A DNA stretch of 27,201 bases from Thermoleophilia bacterium. Its GTDB lineage: Bacteria; Actinomycetota; Thermoleophilia; Gaiellales; Gaiellaceae. Location: the NCBI GenBank assembly GCA_014534295.1, contig JACVRU010000003.1, forward strand, positions 1-27,201, read 5' to 3'. Position 1 is the stretch's first letter. Every line of letters begins with the position of its first letter. The translations under genes were made by a program, and so were the position numbers. Below, in pieces: positions 6,893 through 14,823 of the stretch. The notes beneath the pieces are model-generated. The model did not search any database. It was not told the DNA's origin and was given only the letters and a program-made list of their open reading frames with translations.

Positions 6893-7180
6893 GTGGCGGT
6901 TCTCACGTTCGTCAGCGCGACGATTGCGCCCGAGCACCGAGACGAGGTCATCAGGCCCTTCACCGAGGGCGTAGCTGCCGGCCTGCCGCCTGGGCTGCGG
7001 CAGACATTCCTCCTCGTCGGGGAGGACGACACCGTGGCCGTCGCCTCGGTCTGGGAGCGGCGCGAGGATCTCGACGCGATGCTGGCGTCGGGCGAGGAGC
7101 CCTTCGCGAGGCGCGTCCTGCGCGAGGCCGGTGGCGAGCCGGAGGCTCGCGTCTTCGACATCGCGGTGGAGAGGGGGTAG
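6893..7180 (+). CDS. Small dimeric alpha/beta-barrel (ABM-like) protein
   Basis: This is 95 residues from a GTG with a perfect Shine-Dalgarno (AAGGAGG, 5 bases upstream). The pattern VAVLTFVSATIAPEHRDEVI, helix, RQTFLLVGEDDTVAVASVWE, helix, EARVFDIAVERG is the beta-alpha-beta-beta-alpha-beta order of ferredoxin-like dimeric alpha/beta-barrel proteins such as antibiotic-biosynthesis-monooxygenase-like (ABM) domains. No cofactor or catalytic residue can be assigned. It is intact although its left neighbour is a ruin, so it is probably still expressed. Confidence 0.65.
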   Translation: MAVLTFVSATIAPEHRDEVIRPFTEGVAAGLPPGLRQTFLLVGEDDTVAVASVWERREDLDAMLASGEEPFARRVLREAGGEPEARVFDIAVERG

Positions 7181-7204
7181 GGCCGGGTCGCCCCGGCCCG
7201 TCGC

Positions 7205-7357
7205 TCAGTAGGTCGCTCGACCCCGCCAGCCGCCGGTAAAGAGACTGATCAGGAACAGCAGCGCGGCGATCGCCGCGAGGATGAACAGCCACTTCACGAG
7301 GAAGCCGGCTCCGAACAGGACGAGCGCGAGAATCGCAAGCAGAATCAACAGACCCAT
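7205..7357 (-). CDS. 50-residue hydrophobic membrane protein
   Basis: This short minus-strand frame starts at an ATG with a good Shine-Dalgarno (AGGAGG) and ends with TGA. The peptide starts MGLLILLAILALVLFGAGF, passes through VKWLF and a second hydrophobic stretch (ILAAIAALLFLISLF), and ends GGWRGRATY. It therefore has two membrane segments, or a hairpin, with a short basic tail. Similar tiny hydrophobic proteins are widespread in actinobacteria and their function is not known. The strong ribosome-binding site and clean composition argue that it is real. Confidence 0.65.
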   Translation of the reverse strand: MGLLILLAILALVLFGAGFLVKWLFILAAIAALLFLISLFTGGWRGRATY

Positions 7358-7434
7358 GTCCCTCCTCTCGGGGTGATCGCCACTACAACGGCCTGAGGCC
7401 GTACCCGGTCACGCTCGTATCAGCGCTGGGCCGC

Positions 7435-7900
7435 GTGCCCTCGACGGCGGAGGTGGCCGGGCGTTCTCGTCGTCGCCGCCGGCGTAGTGCTCGTCCGCGG
7501 GCGCGTCGGCAGCGTGCTCCCCGGCCTCGGGATCGCCGCGCTGATCGCCGGCTACACGATCGTCGACGACGCGGGCATCGAGCACGCGAGCCCGGTTGCG
7601 TACCTCGAGCTCGTGCTGGTCCCGGTGGCGGCGGGCGCGCTGGTGCTCGTCCCGCGCTCCCGCCTGCGCGCCGCGCTCGGGCCCGGCCCGATCGCCGCCG
7701 GGATCGCGAGCTTCGCGGCCTATGCATTCGTCCTCGCGGCGCTCGAGCGCGCGCGGGTGGCTCCGGTCGCGGCCGTCCGCGAGACGAGCATCGTGGTCGC
7801 CGTCGCGCTGGCCGCGCTCCTCCTTCGCGAGGGGGTCTCGGCCGCTCGCGTGGCCGGCGCGGTCGTGGTGGCCGGCGGCGTGGCGATGCTATCCTTCTGA
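7435..7900 (+). pseudogene. Truncated EamA/DMT-family transporter
   Basis: The intact frame from GTG 7487 encodes 137 residues with about five hydrophobic helices (LGIAALIAGYTIVDDAGI; YLELVLVPVAAGALVLV; GIASFAAYAFVLAAL; TSIVVAVALAALLLREG; AGAVVVAGGVAMLSF). This matches the second EamA repeat of a drug/metabolite exporter. Upstream, PSTAEVAG in one frame and GVLVVAAGVVLVRG in another are the end of the first repeat, separated by a one-base shift at the GGG near 7459. The first four helices are missing. A one-repeat protein translated from GTG 7487 is possible but unlikely to be a full transporter. Confidence 0.6.
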
Positions 7901-7923
7901 CACCACATTTCACCGGCTTGGCG

Positions 7924-7949
7924 AAATGGGCGCGGCGCGCCCATTTTTT
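7924..7949 (+). terminator. Intrinsic-terminator-shaped hairpin just before rimP
   Basis: A perfect 10-base stem (AAATGGGCGC at 7924-7933 with its complement at 7937-7946) has a 3-base loop, and its 3' side runs into TTTTTT (7944-7949). This is a textbook intrinsic terminator. It ends 14 bases before the rimP ATG, too close to leave room for a promoter between them. It may therefore end the EamA transcript or act as an attenuator in the rimP leader. Confidence 0.75.
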
Positions 7950-7963
7950 GTGAGGAACGGCCC

Positions 7964-8401
7964 ATGACCAACGTGCACGACAGGGAGAAGACGCTGGAAC
8001 GCGAGATCGCGCAGGAGGTGGAGCAGAGCCTTCCCGGGACCGAGGTGCTCGCCGTCGAGCTCTCCGGACTGGAGCGCTTCACCGTCTTCGTCGACCATCC
8101 CCGGGGCGTCGACCATGCGCTCTGCGAGCGCGTCACCGACGTGCTGCGCGGCTACCTCGACCGCTACACGGTCGACGTCAGCTCGCCCGGGTTCGAGCGG
8201 CCGCTGCGCAAGCGCGCGCACTTCGCGAACGCGGTCGGGCGCCGCGTCTCGCTGCGGACCCCGCAACGGAAGCGCCTGCGTGGGGAGGTCGTCTCCGCCG
8301 GTGAGCGGGCCGTCACCCTCCGCGCCGGCGAGGGGAACATCGAGATTCCGTACGACGACATCATCAGAGGCAACCTGATCGACGAGAGGACGACGTCATG
8401 A
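7964..8401 (+). CDS. rimP: Ribosome maturation factor RimP
   Basis: This is 145 residues, the usual size. The diagnostic strand VDVSSPGFERPLRKRAHF, an N-terminal helix-strand half (EQSLPGTEVLAVELSGLERFTVFVDHP) and a C-terminal Sm-like barrel (GRRVSLRTP...LRGEVVSAGERAVTLRAGEGNIEIPYDDIIRGNLI) identify RimP. RimP assists late 30S assembly in the cytoplasm. GAGGA about 7 bases upstream supports this ATG. It is the first gene of rimP-nusA-ylxR-infB and overlaps nusA by 4 bases (ATGA). Confidence 0.95.
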   Translation: MTNVHDREKTLEREIAQEVEQSLPGTEVLAVELSGLERFTVFVDHPRGVDHALCERVTDVLRGYLDRYTVDVSSPGFERPLRKRAHFANAVGRRVSLRTPQRKRLRGEVVSAGERAVTLRAGEGNIEIPYDDIIRGNLIDERTTS

Positions 8402-9828
8402 CGCAGGAGATCGTGGAGGCGATTCGCGAGATCGAGCGCGAGAAGGGCATCGAGCACGGCACGCTCGAGGACGCCCTCAAGGACGCTCTCCTCGCCGCCT
8501 ACAAGAAGACGCCGGGCGCCGCCCGGCACGCGGTCGTGGAGCTCGACGAGCGCGGTGACTTCCGCGTCCACTCGATCGAGATCCCGTCCGACCTCGAGGA
8601 GCGCCTCCTCGACGAGGCCCGGGAGCGCGCGATCGACGAGCTCGAGCGCCTCGAGGTCGAGAACGGCGAGCGCTCGCACGTCCTCGTCCAGGACGACGAC
8701 CTCGTCCTCGACTGGACCGGCGTGCCCGAGGACCTGATCAAGCGGGAGGACGTCACCCCCCACGACTTCGGTCGCATCGCCGCGCAGACCGCGAAGCAGG
8801 TCATCCTCCAGCGGATCCGAGAGGCCGAGCGCGAGATGCGCTACCAGGAGTACAAGGACCGCGAGAGCGACGTCGTCACGGGCATCGTCCAGCAGGCCGG
8901 CGACCGCAACAACGTGCTCGTCGACCTCGGCAACAACGTCGAGGCGCTCCTGCCGCGCTCCGAGCAGGTCGACGGCGAGCGCTACGAGCAGGGCTCGCGG
9001 ATCAAGGCCGTGATCACCGAGGTGCGCTCGGGCACGAAGGGGCCGCAGATCATCCTCTCGCGGCGCGACTCGGAGCTGATCAAGACGCTGTTCGAGCTGG
9101 AGGTGCCGGAGATCGCCGACGGGCTCGTCGAGATCCGCGGCGTCGCCCGCGAGCCGGGCTACCGCTCGAAGATCGCCGTCGAGTCCCACGCCCAGGGCGT
9201 CGACCCGGTCGGCGCGTGCGTCGGCCCCCGCGGCTCGCGCGTGCGGATGGTCGTCTCCGAGCTCCGCGGCGAGAAGATCGACATCATCCCGTGGAACAGC
9301 GAGCCCGCCCGCTTCATCGCGAAGGCGCTCTCGCCCGCGCGGGTGCGGGAGGTTTTCGTCGACGACGAGACGAAGGAGGCGACGGTCGTCACGCCCGACG
9401 ACCAGCTCGCGCTCGCGATCGGCAAGGAGGGCCTGAACGCCCGCCTCGCCGCGCGGCTCTCGGGCTGGAAGATCGACATCGTCTCCGACTCCGAGTTCGC
9501 CCAGCAGGAGGCCGAGGCCGCCTTCGGCGGCGGCGACGACGAGGACTTCACCGGCCGCTGCTCCGCGATCCTCTCCAACGGCAAGCGCTGCCCGAACGCG
9601 GCGCTGCCCGGCAGCCGCTACTGCGGCGTGCCCGCGCACCAGGAGCTGGCCGAGGCGGAGGCGCGCGGCGAGCTGCCGCCCCAGCCTGAGGCGCAGGACG
9701 TGGCCGAGGCCGTCGAGGACGAGGGGCCCACGGAGCAGCCGGAGGAGACCCAGCCGGTGGGCGACGCGGAGGAGGCAGCGGCGACGCAGGCCACCGAGAC
9801 CGCCGAGGAGGACGAACCGGCTGCGTGA
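8398..9828 (+). CDS. nusA: Transcription elongation/termination factor NusA with a Cys/His C-terminal extension
   Basis: This is a 476-residue protein. The N-terminal domain binds RNA polymerase (EIVEAIREIEREKGI...ALLAAYKK). An S1 domain follows (VVTGIVQQAGDRNNVLVDLGNNVEALLPRSE, ~160-230), then two KH domains (VGACVGPRGSRVRMVVSELRGEKIDIIPW and QLALAIGKEGLNARLAARLSGWKIDI). After residue ~385 comes an unusual tail. Cys388, Cys398, Cys409 and His414 form a compact possible zinc site (NGKRCPNAALPGSRYC), followed by ~60 acidic, Glu/Ala-rich residues. NusA governs pausing, termination and antitermination. It sits in the classic rimP-nusA-ylxR-infB operon and overlaps ylxR (GTGA). Confidence 0.95.
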   Translation: MTQEIVEAIREIEREKGIEHGTLEDALKDALLAAYKKTPGAARHAVVELDERGDFRVHSIEIPSDLEERLLDEARERAIDELERLEVENGERSHVLVQDDDLVLDWTGVPEDLIKREDVTPHDFGRIAAQTAKQVILQRIREAEREMRYQEYKDRESDVVTGIVQQAGDRNNVLVDLGNNVEALLPRSEQVDGERYEQGSRIKAVITEVRSGTKGPQIILSRRDSELIKTLFELEVPEIADGLVEIRGVAREPGYRSKIAVESHAQGVDPVGACVGPRGSRVRMVVSELRGEKIDIIPWNSEPARFIAKALSPARVREVFVDDETKEATVVTPDDQLALAIGKEGLNARLAARLSGWKIDIVSDSEFAQQEAEAAFGGGDDEDFTGRCSAILSNGKRCPNAALPGSRYCGVPAHQELAEAEARGELPPQPEAQDVAEAVEDEGPTEQPEETQPVGDAEEAAATQATETAEEDEPAA

Positions 9829-10079
9829 CGCACGTCCCGACCAGAACCTGCGCGGGCTGCGGCCGGAAGGCGCCGCAGTCCGAGCTCCTGCGCTTCGCGG
9901 CACGCGACGGGCGGCTCGTCCAGGCCCGGCCGGGCAGCCCGGGACGGGGCGTGTACACCTGCCGGCGCCTGCTCTGCTTCGAGCGGGCGCGGGAGCGGAG
10001 GGCGTTCGCGCGGACGCTCCGCGCCACCGTCGCGGTCGATCCGGAGCTCGCGCGGCTCTACACTGGCGCTGATGGCTGA
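9825..10079 (+). CDS. ylxR: YlxR/RnpM family RNA-binding protein (DUF448)
   Basis: This is 84 residues from a GTG overlapping the nusA stop. RTCAGCGRKAPQSELLRF near the N-terminus and GRGVYTCRRLLCFERARERRAFARTL are the conserved YlxR blocks. The family lies between nusA and infB in many bacteria. It binds RNA and has been linked in Bacillus to RNase P. The 3' end overlaps infB by 8 bases. Confidence 0.92.
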   Translation: MTHVPTRTCAGCGRKAPQSELLRFAARDGRLVQARPGSPGRGVYTCRRLLCFERARERRAFARTLRATVAVDPELARLYTGADG

Positions 10080-12060
10080 CCCGAATCGTCCCAACCGGCC
10101 GATCCGCCCCCGCCAGGGCGCTCCGAGCTCCCGGCGGAAGCGGCGTGTCGTCATCGAAGGCACCGGAGGCTCGGGCGGCCGCCCCGGCGACCGCCGCAAG
10201 GCGCCGGACCGCCCCGAAGGCCGCACGAAGGCCCCGCCGGCGGCACCGCCGACCGGCCCGGTGACGGTCGAGTCGGGCGTCTCCGTGCGGGACCTCTCGC
10301 AGGCGCTCGGCGTCCCGCTGCCGCAGATCATCAAGATCCTCATGGGCCTCGGGGAGATGAAGACCGCGACGCAGTCGCTCTCCGACGAGGAAGTGCAGCT
10401 GATCGGCACCGAGCTCGAGCGCGAGATCACCGTCAAGCACGCCGCCGACGAGGAGGAGATCCTCGAGTCCTTCGAGGACGACGAGCAGGACCTGCGGCCC
10501 CGGCCGCCGGTCGTGACGATCATGGGGCACGTCGACCACGGCAAGACGACCCTGCTCGACGCGATCCGCGAGGCAAACGTCGTCGCCACCGAAGCGGGCG
10601 GAATCACACAGCACATCGGCGCGTACCAGGTCGAGCACGACGGCCGGCGCATCACGTTCATCGACACGCCGGGCCACGAGGCCTTCACGGCGATGCGCGC
10701 CCGCGGCGCCAAGGTGACGGACATCGCGGTGCTCGTCGTCGCCGCCGACGACGGCGTCATGCCCCAGACGAGGGAGTCGATCTCCCACGCCCGCGCCGCC
10801 GAGGTGCCGATCGTCGTCGCCGTGAACAAGATCGACGTCCCCGACGCGAACCCGACGCGCGTGATGACGCAGCTGGCCGAGGATGATCTCCAGCCGGAGG
10901 AGTGGGGCGGGACGACGCAGTTCTCGCAGGTATCCGCGAAGGAGCGCCAGAACCTCGACGATCTGCTCGAACGGATCTTGCTCGTCGCCGACGCCGAGCT
11001 CGAGCTGACCGCGAACCCGAGCGCGCCCGCCGCCGGCCCGATCGTCGAGTCGCGCCTCGACGTCGGCCGCGGCCCGGTGGCGACGATGCTCGTCCAGCGC
11101 GGCACGCTCGAGGTCGGCGACGCCGTCGTCGCCGGGGACGCCTGGGGCAAGGTGCGCGCGCTCTACAACCACACCGGCGAGAAGGTGACCCAGGCCAAGC
11201 CGGGCGACCCGGTCGAGATCCTCGGCTTCGAGCATCCCCCGGCCGCCGGCGAGCAGTGTCGCGTCGTCGAGCACGAGCGGCTCGCGCGCGACCTCGCCGA
11301 GAAGCGTGGCGAGCGCATGCGCCGCGAGCAGCTGGCGCAACGCTCCCGCGGAGGCGTCTCGCTCGAGAGCCTCTACGCGGAGATGCAGGAGGGCGAGGCC
11401 CGCGACCTCAACCTCGTGATCAAGGCGGACGTCCAGGGCTCGCTCGAGGCCGTCGCCGGCGAGCTGGCGAAGATTCAGCATCCCGAGGTCGGCGTCAACG
11501 TCATCCACCAGGGCGTGGGCGGCATCACCGAGGGAGACGTCATGCTCGCCGCCGCCTCCGACGCGCTGGTCGTCGGTTTCAACGTCCGCCCGAACGCGGA
11601 CGCGCGCGCGGCCGCGGAGCGCGAGGGCGTCGAGATCCGGAGCTACCGCGTCATCTACCAGCTGACGGAGGAGATCGAGCAGGCTCTCGTCGGTATGCTC
11701 TCGCCGCTCCAGCGCGAGGAGCTCCTCGGCGAGGCCGAGGTGCGCGCGACGTTCAAGGTCTCCCGGCTGGGCACGATCGCCGGCTGCATGGTCACGGGCG
11801 GCACCGTCCGGCGCGGAACCCAGGTGCGCGTGGTCCGCGACGGGACCGTCATCTACGAGACCACGATCGCCCAGCTGAAGCGCTTCAAGGACGACGTCCG
11901 CGAGGTGGCGGAGGGCTTCGAGTGCGGCATCCTTCTCGACGGCTTCAACGACGTGAAGGAAGGCGACGTGCTCGAGGTCTTCGAGACGCGCCAGGTCGAG
12001 CGCACCGACCTTTCCGCTGCGGAACCTGCGGTTCCGCAGCGCGGTGGCGCCGGCTCGTAG
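10072..12060 (+). CDS. infB: Translation initiation factor IF-2
   Basis: This is a 662-residue protein. It has a short, basic, Pro/Arg-rich N-terminus instead of the long repeats of many actinobacteria. An IF2_N domain follows (SVRDLSQALGVPLPQIIKILMGLGEM, ~70-100). The GTPase domain has G152-H-V-D-H-G-K-T159, D198-T-P-G-H202 and N252-K-I-D255. Domain II-IV and C2 signatures follow (GPVATMLVQRGTLEVGDAVVAG; DLNLVIKADVQGSLEAV; FKVSRLGTIAGCMVTGGTVRRG). IF-2 places initiator tRNA on the 30S subunit and promotes 50S joining. ATG 10072 lies inside the ylxR end. Confidence 0.97.
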   Translation: MADPNRPNRPIRPRQGAPSSRRKRRVVIEGTGGSGGRPGDRRKAPDRPEGRTKAPPAAPPTGPVTVESGVSVRDLSQALGVPLPQIIKILMGLGEMKTATQSLSDEEVQLIGTELEREITVKHAADEEEILESFEDDEQDLRPRPPVVTIMGHVDHGKTTLLDAIREANVVATEAGGITQHIGAYQVEHDGRRITFIDTPGHEAFTAMRARGAKVTDIAVLVVAADDGVMPQTRESISHARAAEVPIVVAVNKIDVPDANPTRVMTQLAEDDLQPEEWGGTTQFSQVSAKERQNLDDLLERILLVADAELELTANPSAPAAGPIVESRLDVGRGPVATMLVQRGTLEVGDAVVAGDAWGKVRALYNHTGEKVTQAKPGDPVEILGFEHPPAAGEQCRVVEHERLARDLAEKRGERMRREQLAQRSRGGVSLESLYAEMQEGEARDLNLVIKADVQGSLEAVAGELAKIQHPEVGVNVIHQGVGGITEGDVMLAAASDALVVGFNVRPNADARAAAEREGVEIRSYRVIYQLTEEIEQALVGMLSPLQREELLGEAEVRATFKVSRLGTIAGCMVTGGTVRRGTQVRVVRDGTVIYETTIAQLKRFKDDVREVAEGFECGILLDGFNDVKEGDVLEVFETRQVERTDLSAAEPAVPQRGGAGS

Positions 12061-12079
12061 CAGGCTCTCCTTCGCCTCC

Positions 12080-12096
12080 GGCCGGCGAAGCCGGCC
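12080..12096. terminator. Hairpin between infB and the convergent secreted-protein gene
   Basis: A perfect 7-base stem, GGCCGGC at 12080-12086 and GCCGGCC at 12090-12096, with a GAA loop, is followed on the plus strand by only two T. It lies in the 54-base gap between two convergent genes, so it could serve either strand. Confidence 0.5.
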
Positions 12097-12114
12097 TTCG
12101 TTCGCGGATCCGTG

Positions 12115-13065
12115 TTAGCCCTGGTTGAAGCAGCCGGGGTCGCTGGTGATCAGCGCCCGGCGGGTCCGCATCGTCTCGTCGTGGAGCCCGACGTGCTCGG
12201 GGACGTTCGGGTCGAAGTCCGGCAGCCCCTCGATCACCCTCGCCACGAATGGCGTCACTCCCGGGCCGCCGGCCGTCAGCCGGTACCTGGCCGCGTTCGC
12301 CGGCGGGCTCGGCGGGCCGGCCGGATACCACGCGTACCGGGGGCGCTGGAAGAAGCCGTAGCAGTAGTGCCCCGTCGGCTGGCGTGCGAGGAAGGAGTTC
12401 TCGCGCTTCCAGCCCTTGCCGAGCGCGGAGTCGAAGACGTCGAGGTAGACCAGGCGGCCGTGTGTGTCGAGCGGGACGCCGGTAGAGGTCGCCCTGAACC
12501 CGTGAACGGGCACGCCCTGGTACATGAGGCGGCCGAAGACCTGGTGGAACTTGCGGCTGCCGAACCAGCCCGCATAGGCCTCGAGCTCCGGCAGCTCGCC
12601 CTTCCAGTGGGAGATCCACAGCTCCCGGGCCCGCTGGCCGGGGAGCCACGGCGCCACGCCGAGGTTCGGGAGCAGCCGCTGGAACGACTGGAGCGCCCAG
12701 TGGCTCCCGTCCGGGGCGGAGCAGCCGGCGACGAACCAGGGCAGCCGGGGGCCTCGGTAGCGCCCGCAGACGTCCACGATCTTTTTGGCGAGCGGCGTGC
12801 CCAGCACCTTGAAGCCGCCCGAATAGTCGACCTTGAACTCGACCTGCCTGCGGCTCTGCGAGGGGGGCAGGGCGTTGATCGCGCCCCAGACGGCGGCCGC
12901 CTTCTGCTGACTGCCGATCCGGTAGTAGACGACCGCGCGCGACTCCCTGTCGACCTTGATCGACACGTCGGCCGCGTTCCGCGCGAGCAGCTGCGCCGCC
13001 GAGGCGGGCCCCGCAACTGCCAGCGCTGCCGCGACCGCAGCCAGCAGAGATGCGAACCGAAGCAT
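12115..13065 (-). CDS. Secreted protein of unknown function
   Basis: This is 316 residues. A clear signal peptide (MLRFASLLAAVAAALAVAGP, then ASAAQ) is followed by a mature protein rich in aromatic residues and His. Visible segments are PWFVAGCSAPDGSHWALQSF, ELWISHWKGELPELEAYAGW, FHQVFGRLMYQGVPVHGF, LVYLDVFDSALGKGWKRENS and FLARQPTGHYCYGFFQRP, ending in DPGCFNQG. Several cysteines suggest disulfides. I do not recognise the family and no catalytic motif stands out. GGGAGGG directly abuts the ATG, which is tight spacing. The gene is convergent with infB and divergent from DUF503. Confidence 0.8.
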   Translation of the reverse strand: MLRFASLLAAVAAALAVAGPASAAQLLARNAADVSIKVDRESRAVVYYRIGSQQKAAAVWGAINALPPSQSRRQVEFKVDYSGGFKVLGTPLAKKIVDVCGRYRGPRLPWFVAGCSAPDGSHWALQSFQRLLPNLGVAPWLPGQRARELWISHWKGELPELEAYAGWFGSRKFHQVFGRLMYQGVPVHGFRATSTGVPLDTHGRLVYLDVFDSALGKGWKRENSFLARQPTGHYCYGFFQRPRYAWYPAGPPSPPANAARYRLTAGGPGVTPFVARVIEGLPDFDPNVPEHVGLHDETMRTRRALITSDPGCFNQG

Positions 13066-13165
13066 CCCTCCCGGTATCGGCCGACCGCGTGGCCCCTTTA
13101 GTGCCTCGAACGGATTCTTAACGGCGGACTTCGACCTCTGGAGCACGCGGGCAGAATAGGAGGTC

Positions 13166-13465
13166 GTGGGCGCCGGATTTGTCGGGATTCTGTCAGTGGA
13201 GCTGCACTTCCCCGAGGCGGGCTCCCTCAAGGGGAAGCGGAAGCATGTCGCCTCCGCGAAGGCGCAGCTGCAGAACCGTTTCGGCGCCGCCGTCGCCGAG
13301 GTCGACCACCACGACCTCTGGCAGCGGGCGCGTCTGACGGTCGCGTGCGTGGCCCGCGAGCACGCCGAGGCCGTCCGCCTGCTCTCCGACGCGGAGCGCT
13401 TCCTCGGCGGCCAGGAGTACGAGCTCTCCCGCGCGGACAAGGAGATCGTGAGCCTCGATGACTGA
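13166..13465 (+). CDS. DUF503 (YlxP-like) protein
   Basis: This is 99 residues from a GTG just after AGGAGG. VGILSVELHFPEAGSLKGKRKHV, NRFGAAVAEVDHHDLWQRARLTVACV and the C-terminal ELSRADKEIVSL match DUF503, a ferredoxin-like small protein almost always placed between infB and rbfA. Its role is unproven, but the location implies a link to translation or ribosome assembly. It overlaps rbfA by 8 bases. Confidence 0.9.
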   Translation: MGAGFVGILSVELHFPEAGSLKGKRKHVASAKAQLQNRFGAAVAEVDHHDLWQRARLTVACVAREHAEAVRLLSDAERFLGGQEYELSRADKEIVSLDD

Positions 13466-13811
13466 ACGGATGCGCAGGGTGGACGAAGTCCTGAAGGAGG
13501 TCCTCTCCGAGGCGATCCCCGGGCTCAAGGACCCGCGGATCGGCTTCGTCACGGTCACCGGCGTCCGTACGACCGCGGACCTGAAGGAGGCAACCGTCTA
13601 CGTCAGCGTGCTGGGTGGGGAGGCGAAGCTCCGAAGGACGCTCGAGGGCCTCGAGGCCGCCCGCGGGCTGCTCCAGGCCAGGGTCAACAGCGAGCTCAGG
13701 CTGCGCCGGACCCCGCAGCTGACCTTCGAGTACGATCCGTCGGTCGAGCGCGGCGTGCGCATGACGCAACTCATCGATGAGCTCGCCCCAGACGGCCCAG
13801 CAGAACCCTGA
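13458..13811 (+). CDS. rbfA: Ribosome-binding factor A
   Basis: This is 117 residues. It starts MTERMRRVDEVLKEVLSEAI and contains KDPRIGFVTVTGVRTTADLKEATVYVSVLG and the C-terminal LRLRRTPQLTFEYDPSVERG, all diagnostic of RbfA. The protein is a KH-like fold that assists 16S rRNA 5'-end maturation in the 30S subunit. It overlaps the nrnA start by 35 bases. Confidence 0.95.
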   Translation: MTERMRRVDEVLKEVLSEAIPGLKDPRIGFVTVTGVRTTADLKEATVYVSVLGGEAKLRRTLEGLEAARGLLQARVNSELRLRRTPQLTFEYDPSVERGVRMTQLIDELAPDGPAEP

Positions 13812-14814
13812 CTTCGAGGCGATCGCCGAGGAGGTCCATGGCCGCGACCGGTTCCTCGTCTCGACCCACGAGAACCCGGATGGCGACGCGCTCGGTTCGA
13901 TGCTCGCCGTGCACCTCGCGCTCGAGCAGCTCGGCAAGGACACGGAGATGTATCTCTCGGGGGACTCGCCGCTCCCCTCGGAGTACCGGTTCATGCCGCT
14001 CGGCGGGCTCAGGCGGGCGCTGCCGGACGACTGCGGCGACCGAACGCTGTTCGCGGTCGACTGCGCGAACGAGAGCCGGCTCGGGCCTGACCCCGAGATC
14101 CTCGCGCAGGTGCCCTTCGTCCTCAACGTCGACCACCATCACGACAACACGCGCTTCGGGAACGTCAACCTCGTCGTGCCGGACGCGTCCTCGACGGGCG
14201 AGGTGCTCGCGGACCTCTTCGAGCTCCTCGGCGTGGAGATCAGCCCGGAGATCGCGGAGGCGCTCTACATCGCGGTCGTGACCGACACCGGCCGCTTCCA
14301 GTACACGAACACGTCGCCGAAGGCGATGCGGCTCGCGGCCTTTCTGATCGAGCGCGGCGCGGACGTGCACAAGGTCTTCCAGGGCGTCTACGAGTCCGTC
14401 GAGTTCGCCAAGCTGAAGCTGCTCGCGCGCGCGCTCGAGCACGCGCAGGTGTACGAGGGCGGCCGCGTCGTCGTCTCCTATCTGGCCCACGACGACTTTT
14501 CCGACGTCTCCGCGCCCGAGCCGTACGCGGAGGGGATCATCGACTACTTGCGGGCCGTCCAGGGCGCGGACATGTCGGTGCTGATCCGCGAGCCGCCCCG
14601 CCGCGACGGGCCGGCCCGCCGCGTCAGCCTCCGTGCCTCCGTCGACGAGCTCGACGTGTCGGCGATCGCGCGCAAGTCCGGCGGCGGCGGCCACCGCCAG
14701 GCGGCCGGGTTCTCCAGCGAGCGGTCGATCGGCGAGATCACGGACTTCGTGCTCGACGAGTTCCGCCGGCTCAGGACGACGTCGGGCAACGGCACGGGCC
14801 TGGGCGGGGCGTAG
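13777..14814 (+). CDS. nrnA: DHH/DHHA1 phosphoesterase, NrnA-type nanoRNase
   Basis: This is 345 residues. The metal-binding motifs are H31-E-N-P-D35-G-D37 near the N-terminus, a DCAN segment, and D119-H-H-H-D123, then a DHHA1 domain with G302-GGG-H306-RQAAGF at the C-terminus. NrnA-type enzymes degrade 2-5-nucleotide RNAs and 3'-phosphoadenosine 5'-phosphate; some family members instead cleave cyclic dinucleotides. The neighbourhood between rbfA and truB is typical of Gram-positive nrnA. The start at 13777 overlaps rbfA. Confidence 0.9.
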   Translation: MSSPQTAQQNPDFEAIAEEVHGRDRFLVSTHENPDGDALGSMLAVHLALEQLGKDTEMYLSGDSPLPSEYRFMPLGGLRRALPDDCGDRTLFAVDCANESRLGPDPEILAQVPFVLNVDHHHDNTRFGNVNLVVPDASSTGEVLADLFELLGVEISPEIAEALYIAVVTDTGRFQYTNTSPKAMRLAAFLIERGADVHKVFQGVYESVEFAKLKLLARALEHAQVYEGGRVVVSYLAHDDFSDVSAPEPYAEGIIDYLRAVQGADMSVLIREPPRRDGPARRVSLRASVDELDVSAIARKSGGGGHRQAAGFSSERSIGEITDFVLDEFRRLRTTSGNGTGLGGA

Positions 14815-14823
14815 AAGGCATCG

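Noticed and set aside
8164..11508. Very long open frame (1114 codons) on the minus strand opposite nusA-ylxR-infB
   Set aside because: It is antisense to three clear housekeeping genes and its repetitive Leu/Arg/Asp composition is the usual shadow of GC-rich codon use.
13066..13165. Divergent promoters between the secreted gene and DUF503
   Set aside because: Only weak -35/-10 matches (TTCGAC and CAGAAT on the plus strand) are visible, not enough to call.
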